DNA of 37,344 nt from Symsagittifera roscoffensis (taxonomy: Eukaryota; Xenacoelomorpha; Acoela; Convolutidae), in assembly GCF_963678635.1 (NCBI RefSeq), contig NC_087070.1, positions 32,529,704-32,567,047 on the forward strand. Direction: 5' to 3'. Below are positions 1 through 9,797 of the stretch, one piece after another (position 1 is the first letter of the stretch; every line of letters starts with the position of its first letter). A model generated the notes under the pieces. The model saw only the letters and a program-made list of their open reading frames with translations. It had not been told where the DNA came from and ran no database searches. The translations under genes were made by a program, and so were the position numbers.

Positions 1-171
1 GAATTGAAAAGCAAGGACTTAACCATTTTCAGCGGAATCCACGAACAAATCTGAAAAACATTGGCTAACTAAATCGATGAATGTCACACTTGCAAGCAGT
101 TTATGGGATCAAAGTTTTGGAAACACAACACCGAATAAATTCATTGGGTTAATTCAATATTGGGTTGACCG

Positions 172-520
172 ATCGCCGAATAAGATCAGTATTTGGGATT
201 CAGGATTTGAGATTCTGTATTTGGGGTTTTGTATTTGAGACTCAGTATTTATGAGCATGAATTCAAATCATGAAGATAGTATTTGGGATGAGATGTGAAG
301 AGATATCTCCGAGCTAGGTCAGTATTTGGGATTCAGTATTTGAGACTCAGTATTTATGAGCATGAATTCAAATCATGAAGATAGTATTTGGGATGAGTCC
401 TGAAGAGATATCTCCGAGCTAGGTCAGTCTTTGGGATTCAGTATTTGAGATTCAGTATTTGGGTTTCAGTATTTGGGAGCGTGAATTCAATTTATGAAGA
501 TAGTATTTAGGATGAGATGA
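172..520. repeat. Tandem minisatellite, about 3 units of 105-119 bp
   Basis: The phrase GAGCATGAATTCAAATCATG followed by GAAGATAGTATTTGGGATGA recurs at about 253, 358 and, more diverged, 477. This gives periods of 105 and 119 bp. Within each unit the short phrase AGTATTTGGGATTC is itself repeated with small changes (CAGTATTTGAGA, CAGTATTTGGGT), so the array is a higher-order repeat built from a 12-14 bp sub-unit. The difference in unit length is one extra sub-unit. No reading frame is conserved across it. Confidence 0.85.
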
Positions 521-680
521 CAGAGTGAAATCATGTGTTAGCTATTCAAATCTTTCTGAATTGATAACTCACAATTTTTTAACACAATTAGAATTGTGAA
601 TGTCTTATACTCAAGGAACTGTGCCGTCTCAATTGCCACAATGCTGAGAATGACCCAAAACTACACATACACATATTTAA

Positions 681-1090
681 ACGGAATCCGCAAACAGAAT
701 GCGCATTCCACTGACAATTTGCCGATTCCACTTACAATTTGCGGATTCCTCTTACAGTTTGCGGACTCCGAATTAACTCAAATAAACTATACAAATTTTT
801 GATTATTTGTTTGTGGATTCCATAATTTGTTCTGGATTCCGCAAACACGGTTGCGGATTCCGCAAATTCACTTATTTTGGTTCGACTTTGAGCGGTACAG
901 TGTTTTAGGTATTTGTTTCTGGATTCCAAAATAGCAAAGAAGATCAAAGAAATGCAGCAATGTTGCGGGTTCCGCGACAAATCTGATTTGGGCCTGTTGC
1001 GGAACCCTCTTGCAATTCACAGAATGCAGTTTGGGCTCGTAATGCCAGCGAATCATTTTAAGTCTGAAGTTGGTCTGTTGGCGCTTTCAA
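681..1090. repeat. GGATTCCGC-rich dispersed repeat, copy 1, with a 20 bp tandem array
   Basis: From 701 to 770 there are three and a half perfect-length 20 bp units of the form GCGGATTCCACTTACAATTT (701, 721, 741, 761). Variants of GGATTCCGC continue to about 1010. The stretch 940-1060 (CCGCGACAAATCTGATTT, then GAATGCAGTTTGGGCTCGTAATG) matches 16660-16745 in the same orientation, so this is a dispersed family and not only a local satellite. The first 60 bases of the window (GCGGAATCCACGAACAAATC) look like a third fragment. Small open frames here are by-products of the repeat. Confidence 0.7.
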
Positions 1091-1530
1091 TAGAGCTCAG
1101 AAAAAATCCGTTCCAACTAACTTGAAAAATGCAGAGGCTTTGGTTTTCTTCCGTTGGATTTAGCTTAAGCAGCAATTGACTCAAATCACAAATTGTTGAC
1201 AGCTATAATGCTGCTTTTAAATGCCGAACGTTTTGCTATTATGGAAGCGTTTTGAATTTAGAAACTGCTGAAAGAAAGTTTCAAGGGTCGAATTTTTTTA
1301 GGCTATTTAGTATAGCCACATTTGGACCGTCGGTTATTACTTGATTGCCATATAAACAAAGCAACTGCCAAAACATATTTCCTTTTCAAAATAATAGTTT
1401 TTTATTGACAGTTTTTCTATTTGTTGCAAGCAAATTGCTTGAAAATTTCTTGAGCCTCATGCAGAATCAATTTGAACAAAGTTAAATGTTGCTGTGGAAA
1501 ACCACAAAAAATGCTACCGCAATAATTAAA
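1091..1530. other. Noncoding AT-rich spacer
   Basis: I see no open frame with protein-like composition and no repeat that recurs elsewhere in the window. Confidence 0.5.
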
Positions 1531-1532
1531 AA

Positions 1533-1578
1533 AACTGCTTGTATAACAGGGCGAAACCGTGAATGTTCAGATGGCAAT
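1533..1578 (+). repeat. Fragment of CAAGACTGC family terminal repeat
   Basis: ACTGCTTGTATAACAGGGCG, followed by AAACCGTGAATGTTC, aligns with the terminal repeat of the family seen complete at 14743-14787 (reverse complement) and at 4507-4552. Only the end survives and no internal part of the family follows it. Confidence 0.5.
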
Positions 1579-1708
1579 TTAAGGCCAAAAAAAATGCTTC
1601 AAAAAGAATGTTTTTTTTTTTCATTTTTCCTCAAATTATTCTCGAAATCTAAAGTAAATGAATGAATTACAGGGTTGAAATTCGCATCTCAGTAAAGTGA
1701 AAAAAAAA

Positions 1709-1887
1709 CGATTATAACCTAGTTTCATTGTCAGTGTCCACAAGTGAAAATAAATCGATTATAATGGATAAAAAACGGATTTTGTTGCCTCAAAAAATAG
1801 TAATATGATGTTCCATTTTTAATTGATTAAAATCGATTTGTTTTCATTTTTGTGGACACTGACAAGGAAACTCATTTTAAACCGATT
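1709..1887. mobile_element. MITE-like inverted-repeat element
   Basis: Two arms of about 50-60 bp (1709-1765 and 1822-1887) are imperfect inverted repeats. Both contain TTGTCAGTGTCCACAA, then GTGAAAA or ATGAAAAC, then AAATCGATT. The roughly 55 bp between them is unique. The element has no coding capacity. The outer part of the right arm (ACTGACAAGGAAACTCATTT, then TTTTATTCATGGAACTCCA) resembles 23111-23155 (CTGACAAAAAGCTCAATTTT, then TTTTATCCATAAAACTCCA), so it belongs to a dispersed family. I could not fix the target-site duplication. Confidence 0.65.
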
Positions 1888-1889
1888 TT

Positions 1890-2924
1890 TATTCATGGAA
1901 CTCCAATGCGGGAAGCGTTTGCTAACAAGTTTTCAGTTATGAGTTAAAACTAAATTTTTTTCTTCGATTTTTTCGCGAGAAGGGATTAGAAGATATTTTC
2001 GATACTTTTATTGGTGGCAAATCAATTTATCACTGCTTAAAAAAATTTTATCATTATAATAAAAGCCTGCTGGCTGGCTTCTTTGCTCAAAATTAGACAA
2101 AAGTCAAAATTGAAAAAAAAATTGTAGAAAATTAAAAGACAATCGAAAACAAAATTCCTCCCGGAACTATAAAAACAATTAATTGACAAAGCATGCCGGT
2201 AAATGACTCAAAGCATTAAGAATTTTGAAAACTTAATGTAAGTCAATCAATTTTTAAAAAGAAGAAAGAACACGATAACCATTCTAGAACATAGCTATGC
2301 TTGCTAGCAAAAAAAAAATGATTCATTTTCGCCAAAGAAGGATCTTGGCTTTTTTCACTTGTACCTTTTGTGTGGACTAAATTGGTGTTCAAGATTCACG
2401 AAAACAATTTACAGACCGATGATGCAACCAAATTTTAAAAACTGAGACTAAAATTGTCTTGACGCAGCAATACAACATTTTTGAAGACACTTTTGATACT
2501 GAAAAATTAGATTTTGGCGCTAGTTTCTCCCTCGAGCTTAGAGCTTGTTGAAACAAAGGCGCATTTAAAAAAAAAACAAATCAACTTAATCACTTATGGG
2601 TGCTATAAATGTTTGCAATGGAGACTATTTGAGTGGGTCGCGGGGTCGAGACCCCCTTTTATCCGCTCCTAATTTTGGTCAATATCAGATTAGTGACTGT
2701 CATTGTATAGAGTTAGTAGTCAATTCGCGAGTTTCTTGTTAATAAAGGATCTTTTCTCAGTCTATTTATGAGCGACATTATGCGCAAAAACTCTATTTCC
2801 CATTTGCTGCACATCAGATTAAGTTTAGGATAGTGTACCTCAGTCACCACTTAAACAGTCAGTGTTAGTGCACAATTAACTTACATAATAAGTCTAAAAA
2901 ATGAAAAAATTAACATAGTATATA
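1890..2924. other. Noncoding spacer
   Basis: AT-rich and without a recognisable gene. A short GC-rich hairpin (GGGGTCGAGACCCC, about 2643-2656) followed by a TATCCGCTCCTAA phrase may be a decayed hAT-MITE end, but the match is too weak to call. Confidence 0.4.
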
Positions 2925-3300
2925 CAGGGACTGAGGATTTTCACGAGGGCGGGGCGTATTTTCAAAATTATTTCGAAAATTTTGTCGGCTTTTTTTAAAG
3001 TTTTTTTAAAAATACATTGATTTTCCGAGCACTCCCAAACCACTAAAAAAACTCCGTTTTTTTGCCAAAATCTGCGCCTAAGGCAAAAACTTGAAAAAAA
3101 AGCCAATGGTAAAATTTAAAAAAAAAGAGTCATTTGTAAGCACCTTTCGAAAATTTTGACCAAAAAATTGCGTTTTCCGTACTCACTTCCATCTTAAAAT
3201 AATAAGTATTTAGAAAATATTTGGGGTCCGTCAATCAAAAACGGATATCTGAACATAGTATAAAGAGAGAACCCTTTGGTTCGGCAGGGCTCGAATCTCT
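2925..3300. mobile_element. Truncated hAT-type MITE remnant
   Basis: CAGGGACTGAGGATTTTCAC at 2925 resembles the left end of the intact element at 9563 (CAGGGGCGGATCTAGGATTT). The body that follows is also shared: AAATTTTGTCGG, the TTTTCCGAGCACTCC region, and TTTTTTTGCCAAAATCTGCGCC. Further on, GGTCCGTC, GGATATCTGA and CATAGTATAAAG match the internal part of the related remnant at 5255-5302. A right terminus (CCGCCCCTG) is missing, so the copy is truncated. The minus-strand open frame here is repeat sequence, not a gene. Confidence 0.55.
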
Positions 3301-4500
3301 GGAATCAAATCCATCACCTATTTGAATCAAGTTTTTTCTTTCGCAAATTGAATGTACAAAACATCAAAACAGCGATTTTGTATAAGATATTGACTCTGAA
3401 CATGAATAATAATTTTTTTCCACAAGAATTTGTTCAGGCCAATTTTTCCAAAGTTTTGGTGTAAAAAAAACCAAACTCGCAAAAATATATATATAGAGGT
3501 GATACCCGAAGAACTTTGTTTGGTTAGATCACAAACTGACAAAAATTGATTGCGATCAATTTTATACGGATAAAGTAGAGATTTTTCAAAAAATGGGTGA
3601 CACCGATTTGAATTTGATTTGCTTTGATCCACAAACAGGTTAAGTTATCCATTTGGGTTCGACAGCATTTTTTTTGTATTTTGGAGCTTAATTTTGTTTT
3701 AAACTTTTTATTCAGAATAAATTGAAATAGAAAGAGCTTTAAACCTACTTATGCAGATCATATTAAGATTCTACACAGATTTTTTCAACTACTAAAAATA
3801 ATGAGTAAACTGAGATTCAAATTATAATGTACGCTTTTCAGTTGAATATTTTGCTGATATTTGACTGAAAAACGTTTGCAAAATCACTATTATGCAAACT
3901 TTTGCTTTAAAAATTAATTGTTGAAAAGTAGGTTTTTCATAGTTTTTCTATTTTTTTTCAACAAACCTTCGCAAAAGATGTCCCTAAAAATGACACTTGG
4001 AGTAATTTAGCTTAATTTGAACTTTTTTAGTGCGGGAGTCTTTAGAGCGCAAAATCTTGATTGGATTTCCGAGAACTTACAGTTTGCAATTAACAAATAT
4101 ATACTAGAAAAATAGCTCAGTGTAACGCTGATCGAATTGAAAGGAAACTTTTTTGATATAAAAGGATGTTTTTAAGACCACAATAAACCAATTCAACCCA
4201 ACTTTTTTGAAATTCAAATCGCTTGAAAAAAGAATTGTTCTCTTTGGCAAAAGTATGAGCTATAAATTTGTAATGTGTTTCACGAAATTTGGTGGCTTTT
4301 TTCCTTTCCCCCTCTTGCAAAATTTTACAACTAAAAATTTTGTTCACATTGACATACGGACTCATTAGGTTATGAAAAACATTTTTGGTCCTCATAATTA
4401 ACCTTGTAGAACCACTCGCTACACCATAAAATTCATGTTCGTATGAGGTGGGGAAAGGGGAAAAAGAGCCAAATTCTTAAGTCCCGAATTCAATGATAGA
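3301..4500. other. Noncoding AT-rich spacer
   Basis: Several short open frames exist on both strands but none has recognisable motifs, signal peptide or splice context. I specifically looked on the minus strand for a third Cys-loop receptor exon (the disulphide-loop motif and transmembrane segments) and did not find one. Confidence 0.4.
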
Positions 4501-4506
4501 TATAAG

Positions 4507-5200
4507 CAAGACTGCTTGTATCAAGAGGAAGCTTGAATGATCAGACTGCACTCTAACATTCAAGATTTAAAAATTTCAAAAAATGGAGAACCTACTGATT
4601 TGTTCCAAATTTTTAATGTCTCAATTTTATCCTCTCACTCGCCGTGTTAATTACAAAGTGATATATTTTCGTGTGGCAACCTATTAAAAAGCCAGAAAAA
4701 ATTTTGCCGCAGTTCAATATACCGTGCATGAGCTTATTGTTCCGACTTTTGTAACCAAAGTAACGGAATACTTGTGCTCGGGGTGTTTTTTTGCTTCAGA
4801 CAAATTTCGAATTTTTAACAAGCCATTTTTCAATTCAAAAGGCTTTCTTGTCTTGAGCTTAAATTTGAAAAAAATGTTTCACTTTTGATTTTTTTTCTAA
4901 TTTTATGGCGGTATATAGATTGCCATTTTGGTCAATTTGTGACAAATAACGCGCGATATATTTCGCGATATTAATGCATAAGCGGAGTTTTATTCCGTCT
5001 TAGAAACTGTTCCAAATTGGTTGAAAGAAGCCCATTTGGCATAATCGAGTTGTTACTAGGAACAAAATATCTCACTTTGTACTTCAAATGTTGTGTGGGG
5101 GGACAATTTTTACAAAAATTCTGAAATTAAAAAAGTTCATTTTATTTTATTATATTTAATTTTTTCAGGTTATTGCTCCATAGACCCTGAAAGGCATTTT
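4507..5200 (+). mobile_element. 0.7 kb TIR repeat family, copy 1
   Basis: The left terminal repeat is at 4507-4552 (CAAGACTGCTTGTATCAAGA, then GGAAGCTTGAATG). The body from about 4732 onward (TTATTGTTCCGACT, AAAGTAACGGAATA, TTGTGCTCGGGGTG, AACGCGCGATATATTTCGCG, AAGCGGAGTTTTATTCCGTCTTAGAAAC with drift, GTGTGGGG) aligns to 14265-14745 at moderate identity. The right terminal repeat has decayed. There is no coding capacity, and it is either a nonautonomous DNA transposon or the shell of one. Confidence 0.65.
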
Positions 5201-5204
5201 TTTT

Positions 5205-5365
5205 CTGGGCCTCAAAATAGTATATATTAGCGCCGAAGGCCGCTTTAGAAAAATTCTAGGGTCCGTCTGCCAAAAATGAATATCTCAAAATAGTACAAAG
5301 CAGTGGGTCGAATTCCTGAGGAAGGATGCATCTGCCCCACGCCCCCTACCCTAAATCCGCCCCTG
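5205..5365. mobile_element. Right-end fragment of hAT-type MITE
   Basis: The fragment ends in CTAAATCCGCCCCTG at 5365, the same right terminus seen at 21979 and, as CCGCCTCTG, at 9789. Internally GGTCCGTC, AATATCT and AAAATAGTACAAAG match 3226-3265. The left end was not found, so no target duplication can be tested. The minus-strand open frame across this region is partly this element. Confidence 0.6.
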
Positions 5366-5828
5366 CGACTCTCAATTGTTTGCCCTAGCTGGCTCCAATA
5401 TGTAATGTCAGCGTTTGAATCTGCTTTTAGGAACCTATGGGGCAAAAGAAATGCCTAAAATTTAATCACATCAATCGCGTAAGGACCTTTTGCTTTTTGT
5501 AGATCTTGAATTATTCTGTAAAACTCAAAGCTCAGGGCTGATTTAGATATTGCTTTGCTCTGATTAATGCTAGAATTTATGTAGCCATTTCATTGATATT
5601 TTTATGAAAACGGCACTGATCTTGATTTTAAAAAGCCGAGAATAACTACGACTTTTTTTATACAACTAAGGTTTTTTTCGACAAAAAATAACAAAGCTCC
5701 AAGAATTGTTTTGAAATCACCACAGCAGCTGTGGTCGATAACAGTATAACAAAAATTCCCAAAAAACTTAAACTTACTGCATAAAACTGGTAAAACTCGG
5801 TAAAAAATGCAGTTTGAACAGTACTTAC

Positions 5829-5990
5829 CTTGAAGAAGTAGGAGTCTGGCTTCCACAGTATTTTGGTCTGGTCGTTCACCAGTTTTGGGTACATTTTGGC
5901 GAACTCGGTCGAGTTGGAGTGCCAGTCCTTCAGTCGGGGATCTTCCCATGTCTCCCGCATGTACAGGTCAATTATGCAGTCTATTGTTGT
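5829..5990 (-). CDS. Cys-loop ligand-gated ion channel, coding exon 2
   Basis: This exon continues the extracellular ligand-binding domain of a pentameric Cys-loop receptor. The 54 codons read IDCIIDLYMRETWEDPRL near the start and ILWKPDSYFFK at the end. These are the family's conserved W-x-D-x-R-L motif of beta strand 2 and the W-x-P-D motif of loop A. WKPD points to the anionic branch (glycine, GABA or glutamate-gated chloride type) more than the nicotinic branch, but the subfamily is an inference. The exon ends in phase 0 at TTCAAG followed by GTAAGTAC, an excellent splice donor, at 5829/5828. The 5' boundary depends on the intron model: 5990 if the exact inverted-repeat element is removed, 5980 if a canonical AG acceptor (CAACAATAG) is used. 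No later exon (disulphide loop, four membrane segments) is visible, so the gene is incomplete in this window. Confidence 0.82.
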
Positions 5991-6573
5991 TGGAAAGAAA
6001 AGTTCAAGCTGACAAATTAACAAACAAAATTATATTTCATTCAAACACTTTTCTTGGCTCGGGAAAGGGGTTGAAAGTTTTATCGACAAATTTTTTAAGT
6101 ACCCCAATCCGTTTCTCGAACGTTCATAAACTGTAGAATTTTCGGCGGTGCATGCAATTTTTTGGATAAAAGTAGCGTTTTATAGCAACCTTTTGAAATA
6201 CTTGGACCGAAAAACAGAGTTTTTTGACACGTGATATGTGTTCAAAATTATTCTCGTAGTTTGGCGCCAAACACGTTTTTAGAAAAGTTTGAGAATAGTA
6301 CCATATAGTGACCAGACTTGAGGGACGGGCGATCGACAAATCCGGCAACTCTAAGAGCGGCGATTAAAAGATTTTGTTTTATGAACATCCGCGAGACCTA
6401 GGACCAATGTACGACCTGCTTAGGTCTTAACCGATACCCATTATTATATTCCCCAAATTATCTCTAAACTTTCAGTATTTTTGGATGTGTATAAAACTTT
6501 AAGATTGTAATTTATTTCATATGGTTTTATTTAAGAATTAGAAAAATAAAACATGTCAGCTTGAACTCTTTCC
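5991..6573 (-). other. Intron 1 of the channel gene, with terminal inverted repeats
   Basis: On the coding strand the sequence after exon 1 begins GGAAAGAGTTCAAGCTGACA (6573 to 6554). The sequence before exon 2 is the inverted repeat of this, with a three-base insertion (plus strand 5992-6014, GGAAAGAAAA then GTTCAAGCTGACA). Three splice models are in frame. Exact removal of 6573-5991, which has two equivalent one-base shifts, gives IQS-TTIDC and matches the family spacing. An AG to AC intron (6574-5989) gives IQS-TIDC. A canonical GT to AG intron (6566-5981) gives IQSGK-NC, with a weak donor (A|GTTCAA) but a good pyrimidine tract before the acceptor. The interior has no long open frame of interest. 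The repeats strongly suggest that the intron arose from, or was re-colonised by, a MITE. Confidence 0.7.
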
Positions 6574-6834
6574 TGATTGAATATCTCGGATGCTCTCAAT
6601 GTACAGTTGTGACGTCACAACTAGAGGGTCAGTTTTGGGGTCTGCAGGGTTCCTTTTGGGAATAGTAACTGAGTAATTCATGGATCTCAACACCTGAGTT
6701 AAATGCTCAAAGTAGTAAAATACCTCTGGTTCTGGAAGAACTCCAGGGTACTGTCGAATTTGGTCGCCCCTAGAGAAATCTCCGAGCGAAACTAAGACGA
6801 TGGTGATCACTCGAAAAAAATTTACTAACTCCAT
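6574..6834 (-). CDS. Cys-loop ligand-gated ion channel, coding exon 1 with signal peptide
   Basis: The exon starts at an ATG (6834) in the context ACCTGATGGAG and encodes 87 residues up to the intron. Residues 1-22 (MELVNFFRVITIVLVSLGDF and following) look like a cleavable signal peptide, as expected of a plasma-membrane receptor. The segment TDPLVVTSQLYIESIRDI at residues 68-85 is the beta-1 region typical of the family (a D-P-hydrophobic-V pattern followed by alternating hydrophobic residues). It is directly followed in exon 2 by the beta-2 strand. The upstream sequence shows no obvious core promoter, so a 5' UTR exon could lie further right. The open frame runs on to SGKSSS and a stop only if the intron is not removed. 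Family assignment is firm and subfamily is not; tissue and ligand cannot be read from this fragment. Confidence 0.78.
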
Positions 6835-6839
6835 CAGGT

Positions 6840-9554
6840 AATAATTACGTAAATTAACTTTCTTATGTTTTACCTGGCAATTTAGAGTATAGTAGTTAGT
6901 TTTTGCGCGATGTTACATTTTTTTGTGAGTAGCATAAAGTTATTTCTGGAATCTTTTGAAGATGTTGATACGTAATATCAAGAAAAAAATTGGTCAGTTG
7001 TTTGCAAATATAAACAAGTAGCTTCTGATAAATGATGGCGTGAAATTTTGTGTATACATATTTTTTGTTTCAAATCAAATAGTAGCAAAAATGGAAGGTG
7101 AATAATTTGAAATTATTGGTTGTCTGATAAAAAATGCGAAATATAAATAAACTTTTGTAGGTTTTTATCAAAACTTGGTTTTTGTTATCATCGTTGAAAC
7201 AAAGTAAAGAAATGGGTTTGAACAAGAAAAGAAATAAATTAGAGGCAACAAATCAGAAATTTGAATAGGTGAAATTTTCTGCAAATGAAGTCGTAAATTA
7301 CAAATTCTTGATAGTTAGCTGATAATAAATGTTAAACGACGGTGTAAACTCAATATTTTAGGACATTATTTCAATTTGATTGATATTTTTAATTTTCAAC
7401 GAGATGGATTGTCATAACCAATATCACTTTTTTGTCTGAAACAAACAAAAATTAAGAATATAAAAGCACCACACATTTCTAATGAACGCCAAGTCTATTT
7501 AGTTTCCTCAACAAAAAATAATAATTTGTAGCAGGCAGTTCTTTATTGCTTTATTTACACATAGTTACTTTCAGTTTTTTTAGCGTGATGCTACCATTAG
7601 ATGAAAGCGTCAATAGAACTTAGCTTGTTTTTTTTTTTGCTAACTAGGAACGTTTTTCAGTTTTTTATATTTGGCATTGATAAAAGCGAATAACTAAAAA
7701 CGCTTGCAAACATTCTTTTTTTTTCAAATAGTACCTCATGGTTTGGGAAAAAAATTAATAGTTTTAAAGCAATTGATTACTTCGTAAAACGTTTTGCACG
7801 TTTTATCAATAACTAAATGGCAACGCCCTAGTCCACGCGAATTAAAACGCTTTGTTCCGCAAAAAAACTTTTATGCCTTTTTCCGCGAACAAGTGCAGTT
7901 TTTTAGTAAGTTATTTTGTTTACTTTAACTCATGTTTTTCATAAAACTTTTGGCCATTCAAAGCTAAATAAACATGAGATAGTTTTTAGTGGAAAAAGAG
8001 GGAAAACTGTAAACTAAAAATTTTAGATTTATTATTGAAATCCCCGTTCTCGTCAAGGCCTTGATATTAAATTAACCTCAAGTAGGATTTGACTCGAGTG
8101 TTATTGTTTGTTCTACACCTGTGCATTGTAAAATTTTTCTTCAATAGAAAAATAGTGGATTAAGATTTTATTTAAATAGCATTTGGTGCTCCAGAATATT
8201 AAAAATACCTTCTTCATCGTCAAAAGTCTCTATTTATAGCACCTCAGTTGGTCATCAAACTTAAGATAAGAACAAGACTGCTGTCATCAGTAAATTTCTG
8301 AGCCTGCCGACTGCCCTTTAAATTCGTTCAAAATATTTTTTCGACCAGAAAAATGCAGAACTGTAAAAGAAATAAGTTAAAAACGAATTGATAAACTTGA
8401 GTGTAATTTGCTTTTCAAAAATCATAGCATAACGAGTTTCAAAATTGATCTTTTCATTTACTCATTTTTATATGAAGCATTAACATACCAATTTAAGTAC
8501 TTTTTTGTTTAAACTATCACGTGTTGATACAGGAAAGGTCAAATGTTAGTTTTTGAGTGGTTCGTTGCAGTTATTTTTTAAACAATAGAATGAAGAAGTT
8601 GATTCACACAACTGTTAAATCTACCGACAGAGGAAATCTAATTAATTTTTGCTGAAAAGAAAAAGGCACGAATTCTGGAGAACTGCTTCAGAATGGTAAG
8701 CATTAAAAAAACCTCCCTTAACGTGTTTGTTAAATATTTTGAACAAAGTGTGAATAAATTCAATCGAGCACCAGTTGTCCAAAATAATCTCAAAACTAAT
8801 CTTCATTCACGGATGGCAAAATCCCAAGGGTGGTGAAAACTGCTTCATCAAAACTCAATAAGGCGAAATATGGAACTATTTGTCAAGCGACTTTACTCTC
8901 GGGGATAAGGTGAATCCATAATAGCCACTTTGATACTTATTAATCATTGTGGTTGACATAGATTTGTCACATTTGACTCCTAATTCATCTTTTTTGCCTG
9001 TAGATTGAAAAAAAGTAAGGAAACATAAAAGCGATTTCTCTGCAAGAAGCACAAAATGTCATCTTCAAAATCAAGCTGATTCAAAAACAAGAAGTAAAGA
9101 ATCGTAAAACTTCAAACAGTTTTTATTCTATTTTGGTCTAAATATTTGGTTTTTTATTAAAAAGCAATTGAGTCAGGTAAAAAGCATAAAAAGCAGTCTT
9201 ATAGCTAAAACAACGTATAAGAAGAAAAATATATCTCTTGAAAACAGATTGAAATCAAATTTCGTCTAGTTTAATCAGAAAAATGAACTCAATACTCAAT
9301 ACACATCAAGTTTTCCTGGTAATGTTTAGTGCCATTTCGCCATTCATTGTTTTGTCAGTTTTGTCTTAATTTTGAACTAGAAATTCAAGTTTTTTCTAAG
9401 TGATTTCTAAAACTAACATTGGACGTTGAGACCATATTTGCTTGTTTTCAAAAGCTTTGCGAACGTTTTGTCAACCTTTTCGTAGGTCGTTTTAAGTCAC
9501 TTAGGCACCACGTACCATGTTTAATTTCAGTACACGAACTTTTAAGAGTTAAAC
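6840..9554. other. Long noncoding AT-rich stretch
   Basis: About 2.7 kb upstream of the channel start. No protein-like open frame, no RNA gene and no repeat shared with the rest of the window was recognised. It may contain channel regulatory DNA or 5' UTR exons, but no site can be pointed to. Confidence 0.45.
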
Positions 9555-9562
9555 AGCTTAGA

Positions 9563-9789
9563 CAGGGGCGGATCTAGGATTTTCTCGAAGGGGGGGTGCG
9601 GATTTTCAAAAAAATTTCAAAAATTTTGATGACATTTTTTTGATTAGTTTTCCGAGCTCTCCTAAAGCATTGAAAAGACGCTGTTTTGGTCAAATTTTCT
9701 GCGCCGGTAGCAAATTTTTGAAAAAACAGGTCAAAAAAACAGGGCAAAAAAGTCCGTTCCGCCCCCCCCCCCCCCTTAATCCGCCTCTG
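9563..9789. mobile_element. hAT-type MITE with 8 bp target duplication
   Basis: The left end CAGGGGCGGATCTAGG and the right end (reverse complement CAGAGGCGGATTAAGG) form 16 bp terminal inverted repeats with three mismatches. The element is flanked by a perfect 8 bp direct repeat AGCTTAGA (9555-9562 and 9790-9797). An 8 bp duplication and a CAGGGG-type terminus are the hallmarks of hAT transposition. At 227 bp it is nonautonomous. A run of cytosines precedes the right end. The plus-strand open frame inside it is not a gene. Confidence 0.88.
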
Positions 9790-9797
9790 AGCTTAGA

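Noticed and set aside
3280-3300. GGCTCGAATCTC resembling a tRNA T-arm
   Set aside because: No box A at the right distance; it lies in a hAT-MITE-related remnant that has GGGTCGAATTCC at the equivalent place near 5310.
5602-5828. Continuation of the exon 2 frame past the donor, ending FSFLGIFVILLSTTAAVVI and following, looks like a membrane segment
   Set aside because: The GTAAGT donor at 5828 and the loss of family similarity right after WKPDSYFFK indicate intron sequence; a membrane segment is not expected here in Cys-loop receptors.
6124-6348. 74-codon minus-strand frame inside the receptor intron
   Set aside because: No similarity to the receptor, no transposase motifs and no splice sites of its own.
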